Source: Epiperipatus broadwayi
Taxonomy: Eukaryota > Onychophora > Udeonychophora > Euonychophora > Peripatidae
NCBI GenBank assembly: GCA_028023455.1
Contig: JAQFVV010000050.1
Coordinates: 1,170,411-1,234,410 of the forward strand
Length of the DNA: 64,000 bases
Direction of reading: 5' to 3'
Of this stretch, positions 1 through 11,700 are shown one piece after another. The translations under genes and the position numbers were made by a program. The notes under the pieces are model-generated. The model searched no databases. It was not told the DNA's origin and was given only the letters and a program-made list of their open reading frames with translations. Every line of letters starts with the position of its first letter. The stretch's first letter is position 1.

Positions 1-2636
1 CCTTTATCATTTTATTATTATGTAAGATAAATAATTAAATCTAACTTTGTAAAATTTAATTACTAATTTGTTATTTTCAGTATAAATCTTATGATAAAAT
101 CGTGATAATTTTAGCATAAATTATCATTGAAAATAATTTCAAATCTAATAAAATTATTGAAATAATATTAAAGGCAATAAATTTAGTAAATAAAAATAAC
201 AAGTTTAATTTTTAAACCAATAAACATCACATAATCACCATTTCTTATGCTTCCACAAGCTGTTTACACCAAGGCTAAACTCTCCATACAGTAGCGCTAC
301 CAGTGCAAACCAGAGTAATCAATTGATGCAAGTAGGATTGTGAATAAAATTCCTACCCAGTGCCTACTCATCAAATATCCCCATTAATTAATCTGGCTTG
401 CATTGGTGGCAGTACTGTATGGAGAGTTTAGCCTCTGTGCAAAATTTAATTTTTATGTTAGCTAATAATAACAGAATGTAAGCATACATGGTATAAATAT
501 AAATATTTCTAAAATGTGATGTAATTTTTAATTACAATATATATTTATATAAACAATAGAGTAAACCTCTTCCTTTTATAAATTTACACATCCTCTTAAG
601 CATCAGTTTAAAAAATGTAAGTGAACAATTTATGCTTAGAGTTTGTTAATGTATAGCCTAACCTTTGCTCACCACACTGAAATCAGGGCTTTAACTTATT
701 GTGAGACTCATAAATAACTTAATAAATGAATAGAACAAATTTGTTGAACCACTTGTAATTAGAAATAAATATTAAATTTGAATTTACTGTAATAAATAGT
801 CTATTTATAGAACTCTTGACTATATATGTAATATAAAGGAAGAAAAAACCCACTAGACATGTGTTTTTTATGAATATACATGTACTCACTTGTAATCATC
901 AGTTTAAAAAGCATAAGTGAAACATTTGTGCTTTCAGATTATTATTATATAAGCAGACCTTTGCTCATGAAGCTGAAATCAGGATTTTAATCTATTGTGT
1001 GCCTGATATATAACTTAACAAATGAAATGAACAAACATTCATTCTATAGTAGTAGACAGAATCTCATTTTTAACCATGTGACTAGAAATATATTAAATTC
1101 AAAAAATTTAATATTTTATTTCTATAATAAAATAAAGTCTTTGATTTTGATGATTTATTTCTTATTAAAACTGTAAAAAAATAATGCAGAAGGTTCAAAA
1201 ATTAAAAGCAAGATAATATTTATAAAATTAGCCCCATGAACTGGATTTAAAAAAATGAGTTCTAATAAAAGCAAAAGTCATAAAACATCAGCCATGTTTC
1301 TGAAGAAAAACACTATTCAGAAAATTCACAAAATCTTTTCTATTTTAAATCTATGTTTAAAACATGAAATAAAAACCTAAACATATGACAAATCTGTAAA
1401 ATTCAGTTTTAAAATATTTACATTGATTTATAATTTTTAGAACATCTCAAAATATATTAGTACACTGTAAATTTTGACAGGTAATAACATTACAAATTTA
1501 GTTTAGCAGAAGGGGTGTTCAAACCAATGCCAAAATATTTATTGCTAATATTATGATCAAATTAGTTACTTCTATTTTTAAAAATAAAACATATACTAAT
1601 AAAATCAAAGTGCCTTGCATAAAAAAATCAAATATTTAATAATTTAGAAAAAAAACATTTTTTATTTTAAAAATATTTTCAAAGTATTCTTACCAACTTT
1701 GCAAAAGCCAAATTACTTGAAACATAATCATCAATGGCTTAAGGATGATTCCTTTTTTGCTAACAATAGAATAAATGTCTTTGAAGATTTCTGAAAGTTC
1801 CAAAAATGCTGACTTTTCAGATTTTTTAAAAATTAATAAATGTAATAAAAGCACATCTGCAGTTTTAAAATTATAAAGAAACTTACATTAATTTCTGCTA
1901 AGATAATGGTAAGAGAATGAACTAAAACAGCATAAATATCATACTTTTTGTGAAGCCGCACAAATTAAAAAAACAGATATTTATTCCGATAAAAAACATT
2001 ATTTTTTTATTAATTTTAAATCATTTAAAATAACATTTATGCTAAAAATGATTTAATTTTGCTACAAACTTTATACAGAATAAGGATTATATATATATAT
2101 ATGATACAATTAAACATACATTTTAAGTCTCAGTGTAATACCATTTATTCTTTCTGTATGTTCTTGTTAACATTGTATATATGTTAAACTAACCTATATT
2201 TGTTTAGAATGATCAAATAATTATTATTATATACAGTCTTCTTACTCACATATATGTACCAGATTTATTTGAGGAACAGGTGATAGAGGGCAATTTTGTA
2301 AACACATTTTCCTTTCTTAAAATTCTGAAAATCATCTCCCTCCTCCTCTTTCCTTAAAAAGAAGTTAATTAATTTAAAATGCAAAGTTGTTTTAATCCAC
2401 TATCCCTCACCTGGCTTGAAGACTTTTGTTTTTCTAAAATACAATCAGTCATGCATGTCAATTGAAACATTATATTTGCAATTATAAAACCAGATATTTT
2501 TAAACAATTGTATACATAAGATTAATTAAAAATATTTCTAAGGAACAAATATATGTCATTTAGTTTACATTAGTAGAGATAAGATAAGGTGAACTTTTAT
2601 AAGTGTTTCATTCTAGTCATATGAATATATATATAT
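1..2636. other. AT-rich intergenic DNA upstream of the LTR element
   Basis: No coding region is supported here; open frames are short and full of A/T-rich codons. It holds a palindromic miniature element (272-434) and a pair of diverged direct copies of about 145 bp at roughly 600-745 and 898-1040, which share AGTTTAAAAA, CCTTTGCTCA, CTGAAATCAG and ATAACTTAA blocks in the same order. A short (AT)n run lies near 2090 and another at 2626-2636 abuts the 5' LTR. The rest shows nothing recognisable. Confidence 0.6.
272..434. mobile_element. Palindromic miniature element (AGGCTAAACTCTCC terminal repeats)
   Basis: Terminal inverted repeats begin AGGCTAAACTCTCCATACAG at the left and end with its complement at 421-434, with further pairing through GCGCTACCA and TGGTGGCAG. 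The core carries no reading frame. Flanking sequence (about 228-271) reads CATCACATAATCACC then a CTTCCACAAGC block, which recurs beside related copies near 19020, 23770 and 54760, so the full repeat unit probably extends beyond the inverted termini. It is a non-autonomous, palindromic repeat; the mobilising enzyme is not visible. Confidence 0.7.
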
Positions 2637-4485
2637 TGTAACCATATATTTTAGTATAAAATATATTAATTGATGTAACTAGTATAAAAATTTCTCTTTC
2701 TTCTTTTGGTGATTTGATTGGCTTGAGCTGCACTTTGAACAGATTACTTTCTTATATTATTTTAATAAATTTAAGTTTGCTTCTTCCCATATACTAACTC
2801 ATATCAAAACGTTTAACTTTTTTAAAAATTTGACAACACATAAAAATTTGGTAAAATATTATTAAAAATAATGATTTGTTTTATTTGTTTAAAATGATCT
2901 TAAATTATTATTTCTATTAAATTTACAGAACCATTTATTCAGTTAAAATTAATTATTAAAAATAAATACAGTAATTACATATGCGTCTCAATGTAAAAAG
3001 AAAAGAGCGTGAATTTAAGGGAAGATCGTCTGTTAGTTTGCTTTTGGAGGGAGAAAGAAAAGAAAATGGTAAAGGCAAATGGTGTAAATTTGATAAGCTT
3101 ATTTTAAAATAGTTAATAAGTAAACGGATTACCACAAAATTTGCTATAAACGTAAATATAACATAGTGGTAATTAATTATAAGATGAATTGCTAAATTTA
3201 AAAGTCTGTTCAAGTCGGCTGGCCAAGTGGATCGAATCACCGGTAATAAATTTTCCAATATTACATTTTTAAAATGTCGGAGCTTCCCAGTTTAAGTTTG
3301 AAAGAATTAAATACAAGATTTTGGTATGTTTTGAAATATTTATTATTCTACAATTTGGAAAAATTAAATAAGTATTTTAATTACAGAAGTTTTATGAATA
3401 TGAAAATTTGTTTTTTAAAAAAGAAGAATTTTAAGTTAAAGTAAAACGTTAAAGTTATCAAAATATTTTAATATTTCCGTTTTTTAATTCTAATAAAATA
3501 TAATATTGATTGATATTTAACTTTACAATGCCAGTAATATTTGCTAGTTAATTTGTTTAACATTTGGATAATAAACATTCTTCAAATAATTAATCAAAGC
3601 TATTTTATAATTTTATCGTCGGTTTGAAATGAATAAATTAATTGCTATAATTAGTATTCCTGGATTAACGCGTGGATAAATAAATACTTGCATGGATGTG
3701 ATAAACTTGGAACACTTTTGATAGAGAAATGTAGAGATTAATAACTTTATGAAAAACATTTTCATTTAAATTCTGCGTATCATGTTTTAAAATTGTTTCA
3801 TGTTTGGGGAGCCACGCAAAATCGTTAATCTAATATTGCTTATAATAACTAATCAAATGGATAGAATTGCATGTATGGAATTTAACTACAGTTATAGCTA
3901 TTACCTCGTATACTCATTATTCCACGGATCATATTAGGAGTTATAAAATGCTATACAATCCAATTTGTGATACACACATCTGCTAAAATTCATGTATTGA
4001 ACTATAAATGCTATACATTTAGTTTTATCACACACACACCGTTAAATTTTATATATTTGATGAATAATACATTAATTTAATTTTATCGTTATATGAACTT
4101 GCATATGAAGTTCATAAGTTATATTTTATTAAGTTTAAATTAATAAGGGTTGAATAAAATATTTATTCAAGAGAATAGCGCTTGCGGAAAAGCTTAAAAG
4201 TACTAAATGAATTCATGAGATGTATCAATCTTTGTGAGATATTTTGTGAGTCTTTCCAGATTTATATTCCTATGCCAATATTACTTATATTATATTACAC
4301 ATGTTTATTTTAAGCAAGATAAGTAGTACATTAGTTGTCCTGATTAGTGTAACATTTTATTATGCAAGAACCCACATTTGCTAAAGTGTTAGTGTATTCT
4401 GAATAGTCAGAAGAACTGAGGAGGATGATTTTGCACTTTAATGTGAAGTAAATAATAATGTTGTTTTAGAATGTTAAAGGGCTTT

Positions 4486-4583
4486 AATCTGTGCTGGTGG
4501 TTAATCCGCAGATTATTTTAATTGCCATTTTTGTATTTTACACACATTCCTGCGCTGGTGGTTAATCCGCGGAATTGTGTGAT
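4486..4583 (+). other. Twin hairpins with identical loops in the LTR
   Basis: Two copies of GCTGGTGGTTAATCCGC lie 63 bp apart. The first is bracketed by AATCTG and CAGATT, the second by a longer pair, CACACATTCC and GGAATTGTGTG (one bulge). The arms differ in sequence between copies yet each can pair, while the loop is constant. The same pair recurs in the 3' LTR at about 14044-14140. A role in RNA packaging, dimerisation, export or transcription is possible, but none is shown. Confidence 0.6.
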
Positions 4584-5948
4584 TATACGTATTACTTTAT
4601 GATGGTGTTTAAATACACAAAACGTTTAGTATTATTTAATTCCTACGTGTAGATGAATGCATCCACAGGAATATGTTTTGCTTCACAGATATAAGTTGGG
4701 CAAAGTATTTTAGTTAATCTGCTAAATCATCTTCTTCATTTGTAAGCATAATTTATCGGTTAGATTATTAAATGGTAGCAGGACATTCTATTCAAGTACT
4801 TCATAATAATTAACTGTTGGTTGATTATTATTTACCGGAACGTAAGTTTAAATTGTCACTTTAATTAATGATTACATTATAGCTAAATCATACAGACATC
4901 ATATTATTTATTATATTATTATAGGTGTACAGTAGGGATTTATTGAATCTGGAAATGACGTTCAATATTTCATGAATTGATGCTGAATTTATTATAAATT
5001 CCTCAATATTCAGTATATAAAATTGAAATATAAGGTGGGATTAGGTTTTTAAATACTGTACCTATGAGATGTATTGAAGAAAGTCGATTGAATTATAATT
5101 TATTTATTTGATTTGTTTATTTATGTTTTATTTAGAATATTGAAATTAATTACTTATTGTTCATAAATTTGTAAATAAACGTTGATTTATAATTAAACTT
5201 ACTGTGCCGTTGCTATGTGTCATTCATAACATCAGAAATCATAAACTTTGGATAGAGCATACATTATAGAGCATACCTTGAATTACATATTATCGTCAAC
5301 ATGATATAAGAGTTTATAAATATTTTTTTTGAGAAAACATTTGGATGCTTTTCGTCTTTGGTAGTTTATGATGAGTAAGGTACAATAAAATCCCATTTAC
5401 CTTTTCCATCATTGTGGCTTTGCGTAGTTGATTCTAGTATAAAATATAAATTAATTATTAAACTTGTAAACAGATTTACCAAATAATGATATGATTGAAT
5501 ATATTTACTTAACGTTTTTAAATTGTCATTTGTCAGTATAATAAGAGTCTCAATAATATAGTAAACTATAAAAAAAGAACCCAAGTATTTATATTTATTT
5601 ATTGCAAAGCTTTACCTGGACTAGCATTTGTATTAAAAATCATATAGATGGTTTAAAATTTCATAATCTTATGTAGTTCCACAAATTATGCCATCTTGTA
5701 CATGGTCGGCCATAGGGTCGCATACAATAAAAATCGCAAATTAAGGTTTAAAAGTAATAACATTGCACTTATAATTTGTTTAATGTGTTTTATAATACTA
5801 CTATGATAGTTCTTCGCGGTACACCCTGGCTGCGATTAAATTGAATCATAAAAGTTTATGTTAGATCATTAGTTTGGTCTATGGTAAGTTGCTCCAGATG
5901 TTGATTGTGGTCTTTGGGGCATTAAATAGATAGCATGATATGTTTTTT

Positions 5949-6175
5949 GGTTACAGCTTTTAATAGCTGACAATAATTGAGTGAGAGTTGATCAGTGATC
6001 AAGGTTACAATTCTTAGTGCACTTACGTTACGTGATTGAGACCACACAATCAAATGGTTACAATTTTTGGGTGCCGCAATGTGTTCGGCACGAGAGGTAG
6101 TTGAGAGGGCAATTTAGGGTTACAATTTGGGGCCTTCGGTGGCCATTAGCTGGCCATCAAGAATTTACGGTTACA
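5949..6175 (+). repeat. Degenerate tandem array of LTR-end / primer-site units
   Basis: GGTTACA, the exact LTR terminus, recurs at 5949, 6003, 6056, 6118 and 6169, spacing 51-62 bp. Several units continue into text resembling the true primer-binding site: the one at 6056 reads on as TTGGGTGCCGCAATGTGTTC, against TTGGCGCCACAACGTGATC just outside the LTR. The 3' LTR shows the same ladder at 15503, 15557, 15610, 15672 and 15739, with an additional TTGGCTGCCCGACTACAGG block. The array looks like repeated incorporation of the LTR edge plus primer site into the LTR. Confidence 0.7.
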
Positions 6176-6756
6176 ATTTTGGCGCCACAACGTGATCGGC
6201 CCGATATGTTGAGGTTATACAGTCATTATAAGTGTGCAATTACAGTTTTTAGCACTTTATAAACAGGCGACTTGATTAATTGATTGTTACAGAGTACAAT
6301 ATGGTAATGTGAACTAAATTAATTAATGATTGTTGATTACAATTTTAATTTCCCATATTACAAGAATATTATCATGTGACAAATGCTCTATCATGGTGAT
6401 AAAATATTGTATGTTTTATTGCTATATATTTCTCCAAATTACTTATATAGATTTCTGATGACAATAGCAATCGTATTCCAGGATATACCAATATTTATGA
6501 TTGAATTGGGAGAAGTTGAAATTATCAAGGGTTGATAAAGTAGTTGTTGTAATACTGCAAATATTTGAGTGGGGGTTCAGATTATTTTAGTGTGAATGTG
6601 ATATATACCATCTGGGATAGGTTATTGGTGGTGAAGATTTAGTGGTTGGTCGGCTTGAACAAGATTTTAATTGATCATTGTTATTAAAACACATATTTAG
6701 GAAAGTAAAAGCTTGGTTTCACAAAATATTGAAATAGTTGTTATAAAATACTCAAA
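6176..6756 (+). other. Untranslated leader between primer site and gag
   Basis: About 580 bp without a sustained reading frame. Beyond the primer site a weaker AATTACAGTTTTTAGCAC copy (about 6239-6256) resembles the LTR-end units. The leader would hold the packaging signal of the genomic RNA; no specific element is identifiable by eye. Confidence 0.7.
6180..6199 (+). promoter_or_regulatory. Primer-binding site (minus-strand tRNA primer)
   Basis: TGGCGCCACAACGTGATCGG starts four bases after the LTR terminus. TGG complements a tRNA CCA end, and TGGCGCC plus AACGTG is reminiscent of the lysine-tRNA-type primer sites found in retroviruses and many gypsy elements, with one extra base. The exact tRNA cannot be named without host tRNA sequences. 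Confidence 0.7.
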
Positions 6757-8727
6757 ATGAGTGATTCTGAAGAACTTAATTATCCTGAGACAACTCAAGA
6801 AGTTCCTGATTTTGATTTCCAACAACGGTTTATGATAATGCTTCAACGCATAGAGATTGGAATGAATGAACAGTCTCTAAAAATGAATGAACAGTCTGAA
6901 AAATTAAACGAACAATCTCTTTCCCAAAAAGATATGTTAGAGTCTCACAAAGAGATGTTAATTTCTCAAAAAGAGATGACTGAAAAATTAAATGAACAGA
7001 CTGAAAAATTGAATGAACAGTCTGAAAAGTTAGATAGTTTCGAGAATAAAATGGCTGAAGTTCAGGAATTTGTGAAAGAAAAAATAGAAGCTGCTAGAGT
7101 AAAAACAGTAGAGGAATTTAATCAAAAATTTCAATCCTTAGAGAGTAGTTGTAAGGCAGCTAAAGGGGAATCCGATATTAAATTAGAAGAAATTAAGGCT
7201 AATTTCTTCGATTATAAAAAGCACTTAGAAGTTCAGATAGAAGAAATTGGAAATAAGTTTATAACCCACGAGGAGAATGTAGACACTAAACTGAAGGTGC
7301 TTGATGTGGCAATGGGAGACTCAAGGAGTCAGTTGGCACAAATAGTTAGTGAAATGAACTATAAAATTCAAGAAGTAGAGTCTCAATCTGCTAAATCTAT
7401 TGATAAAATTAAAACTGAAATGGAATTTAAACTTCAGAATATGAATGAGAGTCATTCAACTTTTGAACAAGGCACATTTAAATCCATGAGTGAATCTGTA
7501 ACAGAGAGCAGAGCAGAATTGGGTAGCATTAAAAAGATTTTGGAGGAAACTATCAATAGGTCTAAAGTAGAAAATAAAGAATTAAAAAAGACTAATGCTA
7601 AATTTAGTGGAGATTTAGAAATGATGCAAATAGAGTGGAAGGAAATGAGGGATAAATGTCAAGAGTGGCCAAATGAATCAAATGAGTTTAAAGAAGGGCA
7701 GAAACTAGAGGCAATGATTGAAAATCTTCAGCTGAAAGTGTTAGAAATTCAAAAGGCTCAAGAGAAAAATGATAATTTCATTGGTCAAAACACCAAGTAT
7801 TATGTGGATGGGACAGAGACCTCTGTTAAAGAAGTAGTTGTATCAGACGGTAATTTTACTGGTATCCGCACAACTCCCATTTTCCAAAAACCATTAGGAA
7901 TTGAATCTGTGACTAATGATGTCAAGAACACAGAGATGTCTATGGGTGGATCTACAGCTCTTAAATTTCTAAAGATTAAGCCATTTAAAGGGGAGTATTT
8001 GGAAAACCCTCTAGAATTTCTTCAAAATCTGGAGGAATTGTTTACTTTATGTGCATTTTCAGAAAGAGAAAAACTGGCTATCTCCAGCAACCATCTTTAT
8101 GCTGCTGCAAAAGATTGGTGGCAGTCTTTGTTTGATTGTCCTCAAACATATGGAGATTTTAAACATTTAATAATGTCAAGTTTCTGGGGTGAGGATCGTC
8201 AGGATAACATGCGTTATCAAATCACTCGAGAAAAGTATAATGCTAATAAAGGTAGCTATACTCAATTTTTTCGTGGACAGGCGGTCAAACTTAAAACTTT
8301 AACTGCTTTCCCATTATCTGAGCATCATATAGTCAGGATCTTAAGGCATAACTTACCTAGACAGATTGAACAAGTTTTGATTGCTGCAGATAAGTATACA
8401 ATTGATGAGGTGTCAGAGATCTTAGATGCACTTGAGACAAGTGAATGTGACTTGGAAAACAGATATAGAGGTGGAAAGGAGGCTAGAGCTTCTCATAACT
8501 GTTCCATGGCTAATGTTAATGTTGCTCCAATAAGAAGTCCTTATCGTGATAAAAGATACGAGAGTAGGAGTCGTAGTTATAAACGACCAAAATTTTATAA
8601 TAGAGTTAATGGTCAACCTAGTCTAATTAATAAGACCCAAGATAGAAATCAACCTTCTGTTAGTGGAATTAAACCACCTCACACAAAGGATATTAAGACA
8701 AATGTTAAAAGTAGTACATTAAACTAG
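6757..8727 (+). CDS. gag: Gag polyprotein of the Ty3/gypsy element
   Basis: A 656-residue structural protein expected to form the cytoplasmic virus-like particle. Residues about 20-330 are a long coiled coil; near residues 37-90 it contains reiterated NEQSEKLNEQS-type heptads, a small internal expansion. Residues about 400-570 hold the capsid-like Ty3/gypsy Gag domain (KPFKGEYLENPLEFL, then DWWQSLF and later FRGQAVKLKTLTAFPLSE). The C-terminus is a basic, Arg/Ser/Tyr-rich tail (RSRSYKRPKF). No CCHC zinc knuckle is present, so RNA binding probably falls to this tail. The start is the ATG at 6757, following AAAATACTCAAA. The stop TAG at 8725 is immediately preceded by a candidate frameshift site; pol follows in the -1 frame. 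The frame is intact, in keeping with recent insertion. Confidence 0.93.
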   Translation: MSDSEELNYPETTQEVPDFDFQQRFMIMLQRIEIGMNEQSLKMNEQSEKLNEQSLSQKDMLESHKEMLISQKEMTEKLNEQTEKLNEQSEKLDSFENKMAEVQEFVKEKIEAARVKTVEEFNQKFQSLESSCKAAKGESDIKLEEIKANFFDYKKHLEVQIEEIGNKFITHEENVDTKLKVLDVAMGDSRSQLAQIVSEMNYKIQEVESQSAKSIDKIKTEMEFKLQNMNESHSTFEQGTFKSMSESVTESRAELGSIKKILEETINRSKVENKELKKTNAKFSGDLEMMQIEWKEMRDKCQEWPNESNEFKEGQKLEAMIENLQLKVLEIQKAQEKNDNFIGQNTKYYVDGTETSVKEVVVSDGNFTGIRTTPIFQKPLGIESVTNDVKNTEMSMGGSTALKFLKIKPFKGEYLENPLEFLQNLEELFTLCAFSEREKLAISSNHLYAAAKDWWQSLFDCPQTYGDFKHLIMSSFWGEDRQDNMRYQITREKYNANKGSYTQFFRGQAVKLKTLTAFPLSEHHIVRILRHNLPRQIEQVLIAADKYTIDEVSEILDALETSECDLENRYRGGKEARASHNCSMANVNVAPIRSPYRDKRYESRSRSYKRPKFYNRVNGQPSLINKTQDRNQPSVSGIKPPHTKDIKTNVKSSTLN

Positions 8728-11700
8728 AGGGGGCCTCATGGAAAAGTTCCTCGCTGTGGGTGCCTGTTGCTAACTTGGGGAGGAACCATATAGACAATGA
8801 AGAAGCATATGTAAATAGTATAGACCTTAATATTGATCTGTTGGAGCCTTATGAGGTTGTGGACCCTCCTATATTATATAGTTGTCCTATTGTCAAAATT
8901 TATATTGAAGGTGTTCTTGTTAATGCTTTGGTAGACTCTGGAAGTCAGGCATCAATATTGTCCTCGATTGTTTATGATAAAATTGTGGATGCAAATAAAT
9001 CTGTACCTTTGCTTCCTGTAAAACCAATTCAGGTTACGCTTGCAAATGGGAGAAAAGCAAAACTTATGAATAAGCAAACCTGGCTTAATGTAAAAATTGG
9101 TGAATCTGAATTTGGACATGTTTTCCTAATAATGCCCGATCTTATTCATGAAGTTATCATTGGTTCTGACTTCATGAGTTTAAATAAATGCAATATTGAT
9201 TTTAAAAACAAACTTTTTGCCTTTAATAATGATTCTTGTCAATTTTATGATAATATAGATGTTCAATTGAATCAGTTAATGGTCATACACGATACATCAG
9301 TTGAATTGAACATAAAAATTAAATTAGATGATTCTAACATTTTGGATATTGATTATAAAGAACAATTACATCAATTGATGATCCAGTACAAGGATATATT
9401 TTCAAAGATACCAGGTATTATTGGAGGATACGTCCATCGAATCAAACTCAAGGATGAAGCACCATTCCAGCAGCGATCATACCCCATTCCATACCAATAT
9501 CAGGCAGAAGTACAGCAGCAAATCAATAAAATGATTGAATGGCATATTGTCAAGAAAAGCCCTTCAGCCTACATCAATCCTCTTGTGATTGTAAGAAAAA
9601 GAAATGGATCAGTTAGGGTGTGCCTAGATGCACGTGCACTTAACCAATTAACCATTCCAGAACGTGACGTACCACCACCTATTCATGAACTTTTGATCAA
9701 ATTCAAGGGCAAATATATTTTTTCAACTTTTGACTTGACGGCCAGTTACTGGCAAATTCCATTGCATACTGATGACCAAAAGTACACTGCTTTCCGTTTT
9801 GAAGGCCAATCCTATGTTTTTGAAAGGATGCCTTTTGGTTTGATTAACAGTGGAGCAGGACTTATTAGGTGTTTAGATAGAATTTTTTCCACTCAATTAA
9901 AGAATAAAATAATTATGTATGTGGATGATATCGTTATTGCGTCTGCAGACATCTATGAACATTTAAATGATTTGGGTTTATTCTTTTTTGAATGTCACAC
10001 TAATAATATAAAAATTAATTTGGAAAAATGTACATTGGTAGCCACTGAGATCACTTTTCTGGGGCATCTGGTCAGTGATCAGGGAATTAAACCCCATCCG
10101 GATAAAGTGACAGCCATTCAAAACTTTCCTATCCCTAAAACTAAGAAACAGCTTAAATCATTCCTAGGCTTGTGTAACTATTATCACAAATTTTACCAAG
10201 ATTTTTCCAATGATACCATGTCACTGTCATTATTATTAAAAGGAAATGTGAAATGGAAGTGGAACAATGAGCATACATTAGAATTTAATAAGATAAAGGC
10301 TACATTCTTAAAAAAGGTCATTTTGGCTTATCCAGATTTTGGCAAAATATTTTACTTACAGACTGACAGCAGTAATTTTGGATTAGGAGTAGTTCTATAC
10401 CAATTGGATGATTTTCAGAAACCTCAAATTTTGTACTTTTTGAGCAGGCGTCTAAAGGGGCCTGAACTAAATTACTCCGTTACCGAAAAGGAAGCCTTAG
10501 CTGTAGTCTGGGCTTTCCAGAAACTCCGTCAATTTTTGCTGGGATCAGAGGTTGTGGTTTTAAGTGATCATAGGAGCTTAGAGTTCCTTAATAAAAGTTA
10601 TTTAAACAATGAAAGGTTGGTAAGATGGAGTCTTTATCTCCAACAGTTTCAATACAAAATTCAATATTATGAGGGAGGTAAAAATGTCATAGCAGATGCT
10701 TTGAGCCGTAACCCTGTAGATTCATTGTCTTTTCATCCCAACCATCACAATATTATAATTACAAATATTGAGTTGGTTACAGATGAAACTATTGAAGGTG
10801 ATTATAAGAACCTTGCAGTAGAACAGTCTCAAGATGTGAAATTTGGAAGAATAATTAAATTACTATCTGATCCTACTGTACCCATAGGCCAGAATAGGAA
10901 CATTACCCGAATTAAAAGTAGATACAAATTATATCAGGGCATGTTGATGTATCAGACTATACCTAACAAGGATAGCTCGTGGAAGGTAGTGATCCCTAGG
11001 TCTATGACTAATCGGCTAATCTCTTATGTTCATTGCAAATATGGTCATTATGGCTCACCAAAATTAGAGCACATATTAAAAAAATATTTTTACTGGTCAA
11101 ACATGTACACATCAATTGTAAGTCAATTAAGACACTGTGAGATTTGTCAGAAGTCAAAACATTCTGGAAAATCACATGCTGGGATACTTCAACCTATTCT
11201 TCCAGGGGGACCTAATGAGATATTATCATTAGACTTCTATGGACCTCTTCCACCCTTTAATAAACAAAAATTCATCCTAGTTACCTATGATTTATTTACT
11301 AAATATGTATGTGCATATCCTGTTCCTAAGACTGATGCAAAAAATGTCATTAAAAGTCTTAGCAATAGTCAATTTCCTTTGGTGGGAAAACCTATGTCTA
11401 TTCTTACGGATCATGCTACTGCTTTTATTTCCAGCACATGGAGAAAGTGGATTAGAAGACAGAATATCCGACATATAATGAGTTCTATAAGAAATCCGCA
11501 ATCCAATCCGTGTGAAAGGGTGATGAGGGAATTGAGTAGGCTATTTCGTGTTTATGTAAAGGATAATCACCGGTTGTGGGTAAATAAGTTGCCTGAAGTT
11601 ATCAATTACATAAACATTACCATGAATGAATCCACAAAATTTGCTCCTATTAGGCTTCAATTTGGAATACAGGAGCCATTACTAATTAAAACTCCTTTAC

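Larger units (their letters stand above)
2637..6175 (+). repeat. 5' LTR, about 3.54 kb
   Basis: Begins TGTAACCATATATTTTAG and ends TTACGGTTACA, matching the 3' copy from 12172. At about 3.5 kb it is far longer than the few hundred bases usual for animal Ty3/gypsy LTRs. It carries two hairpins with the same loop (4486-4514 and 4538-4583) and, at its 3' end, a series of GGTTACA-headed units. Relative to the 3' copy it lacks about 20 bp near 3921 (present at about 13457-13477) and about 16 bp near 6127. Short antisense frames of 100 and 72 codons occur in both LTRs; since the LTRs are near-identical copies this does not show they are genes. Confidence 0.95.

Noticed and set aside
2956-3258. 100-codon minus-strand frame identical in both LTRs (also 72-codon frames at 5366 and 14920)
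   Set aside because: LTR copies are near-identical by the way the element replicates, so shared frames carry no evidence of selection; the protein is A/T-driven and matches no family.
11287-11501. Frames on both strands inside pol
   Set aside because: They are shadows of the integrase coding region in other frames.
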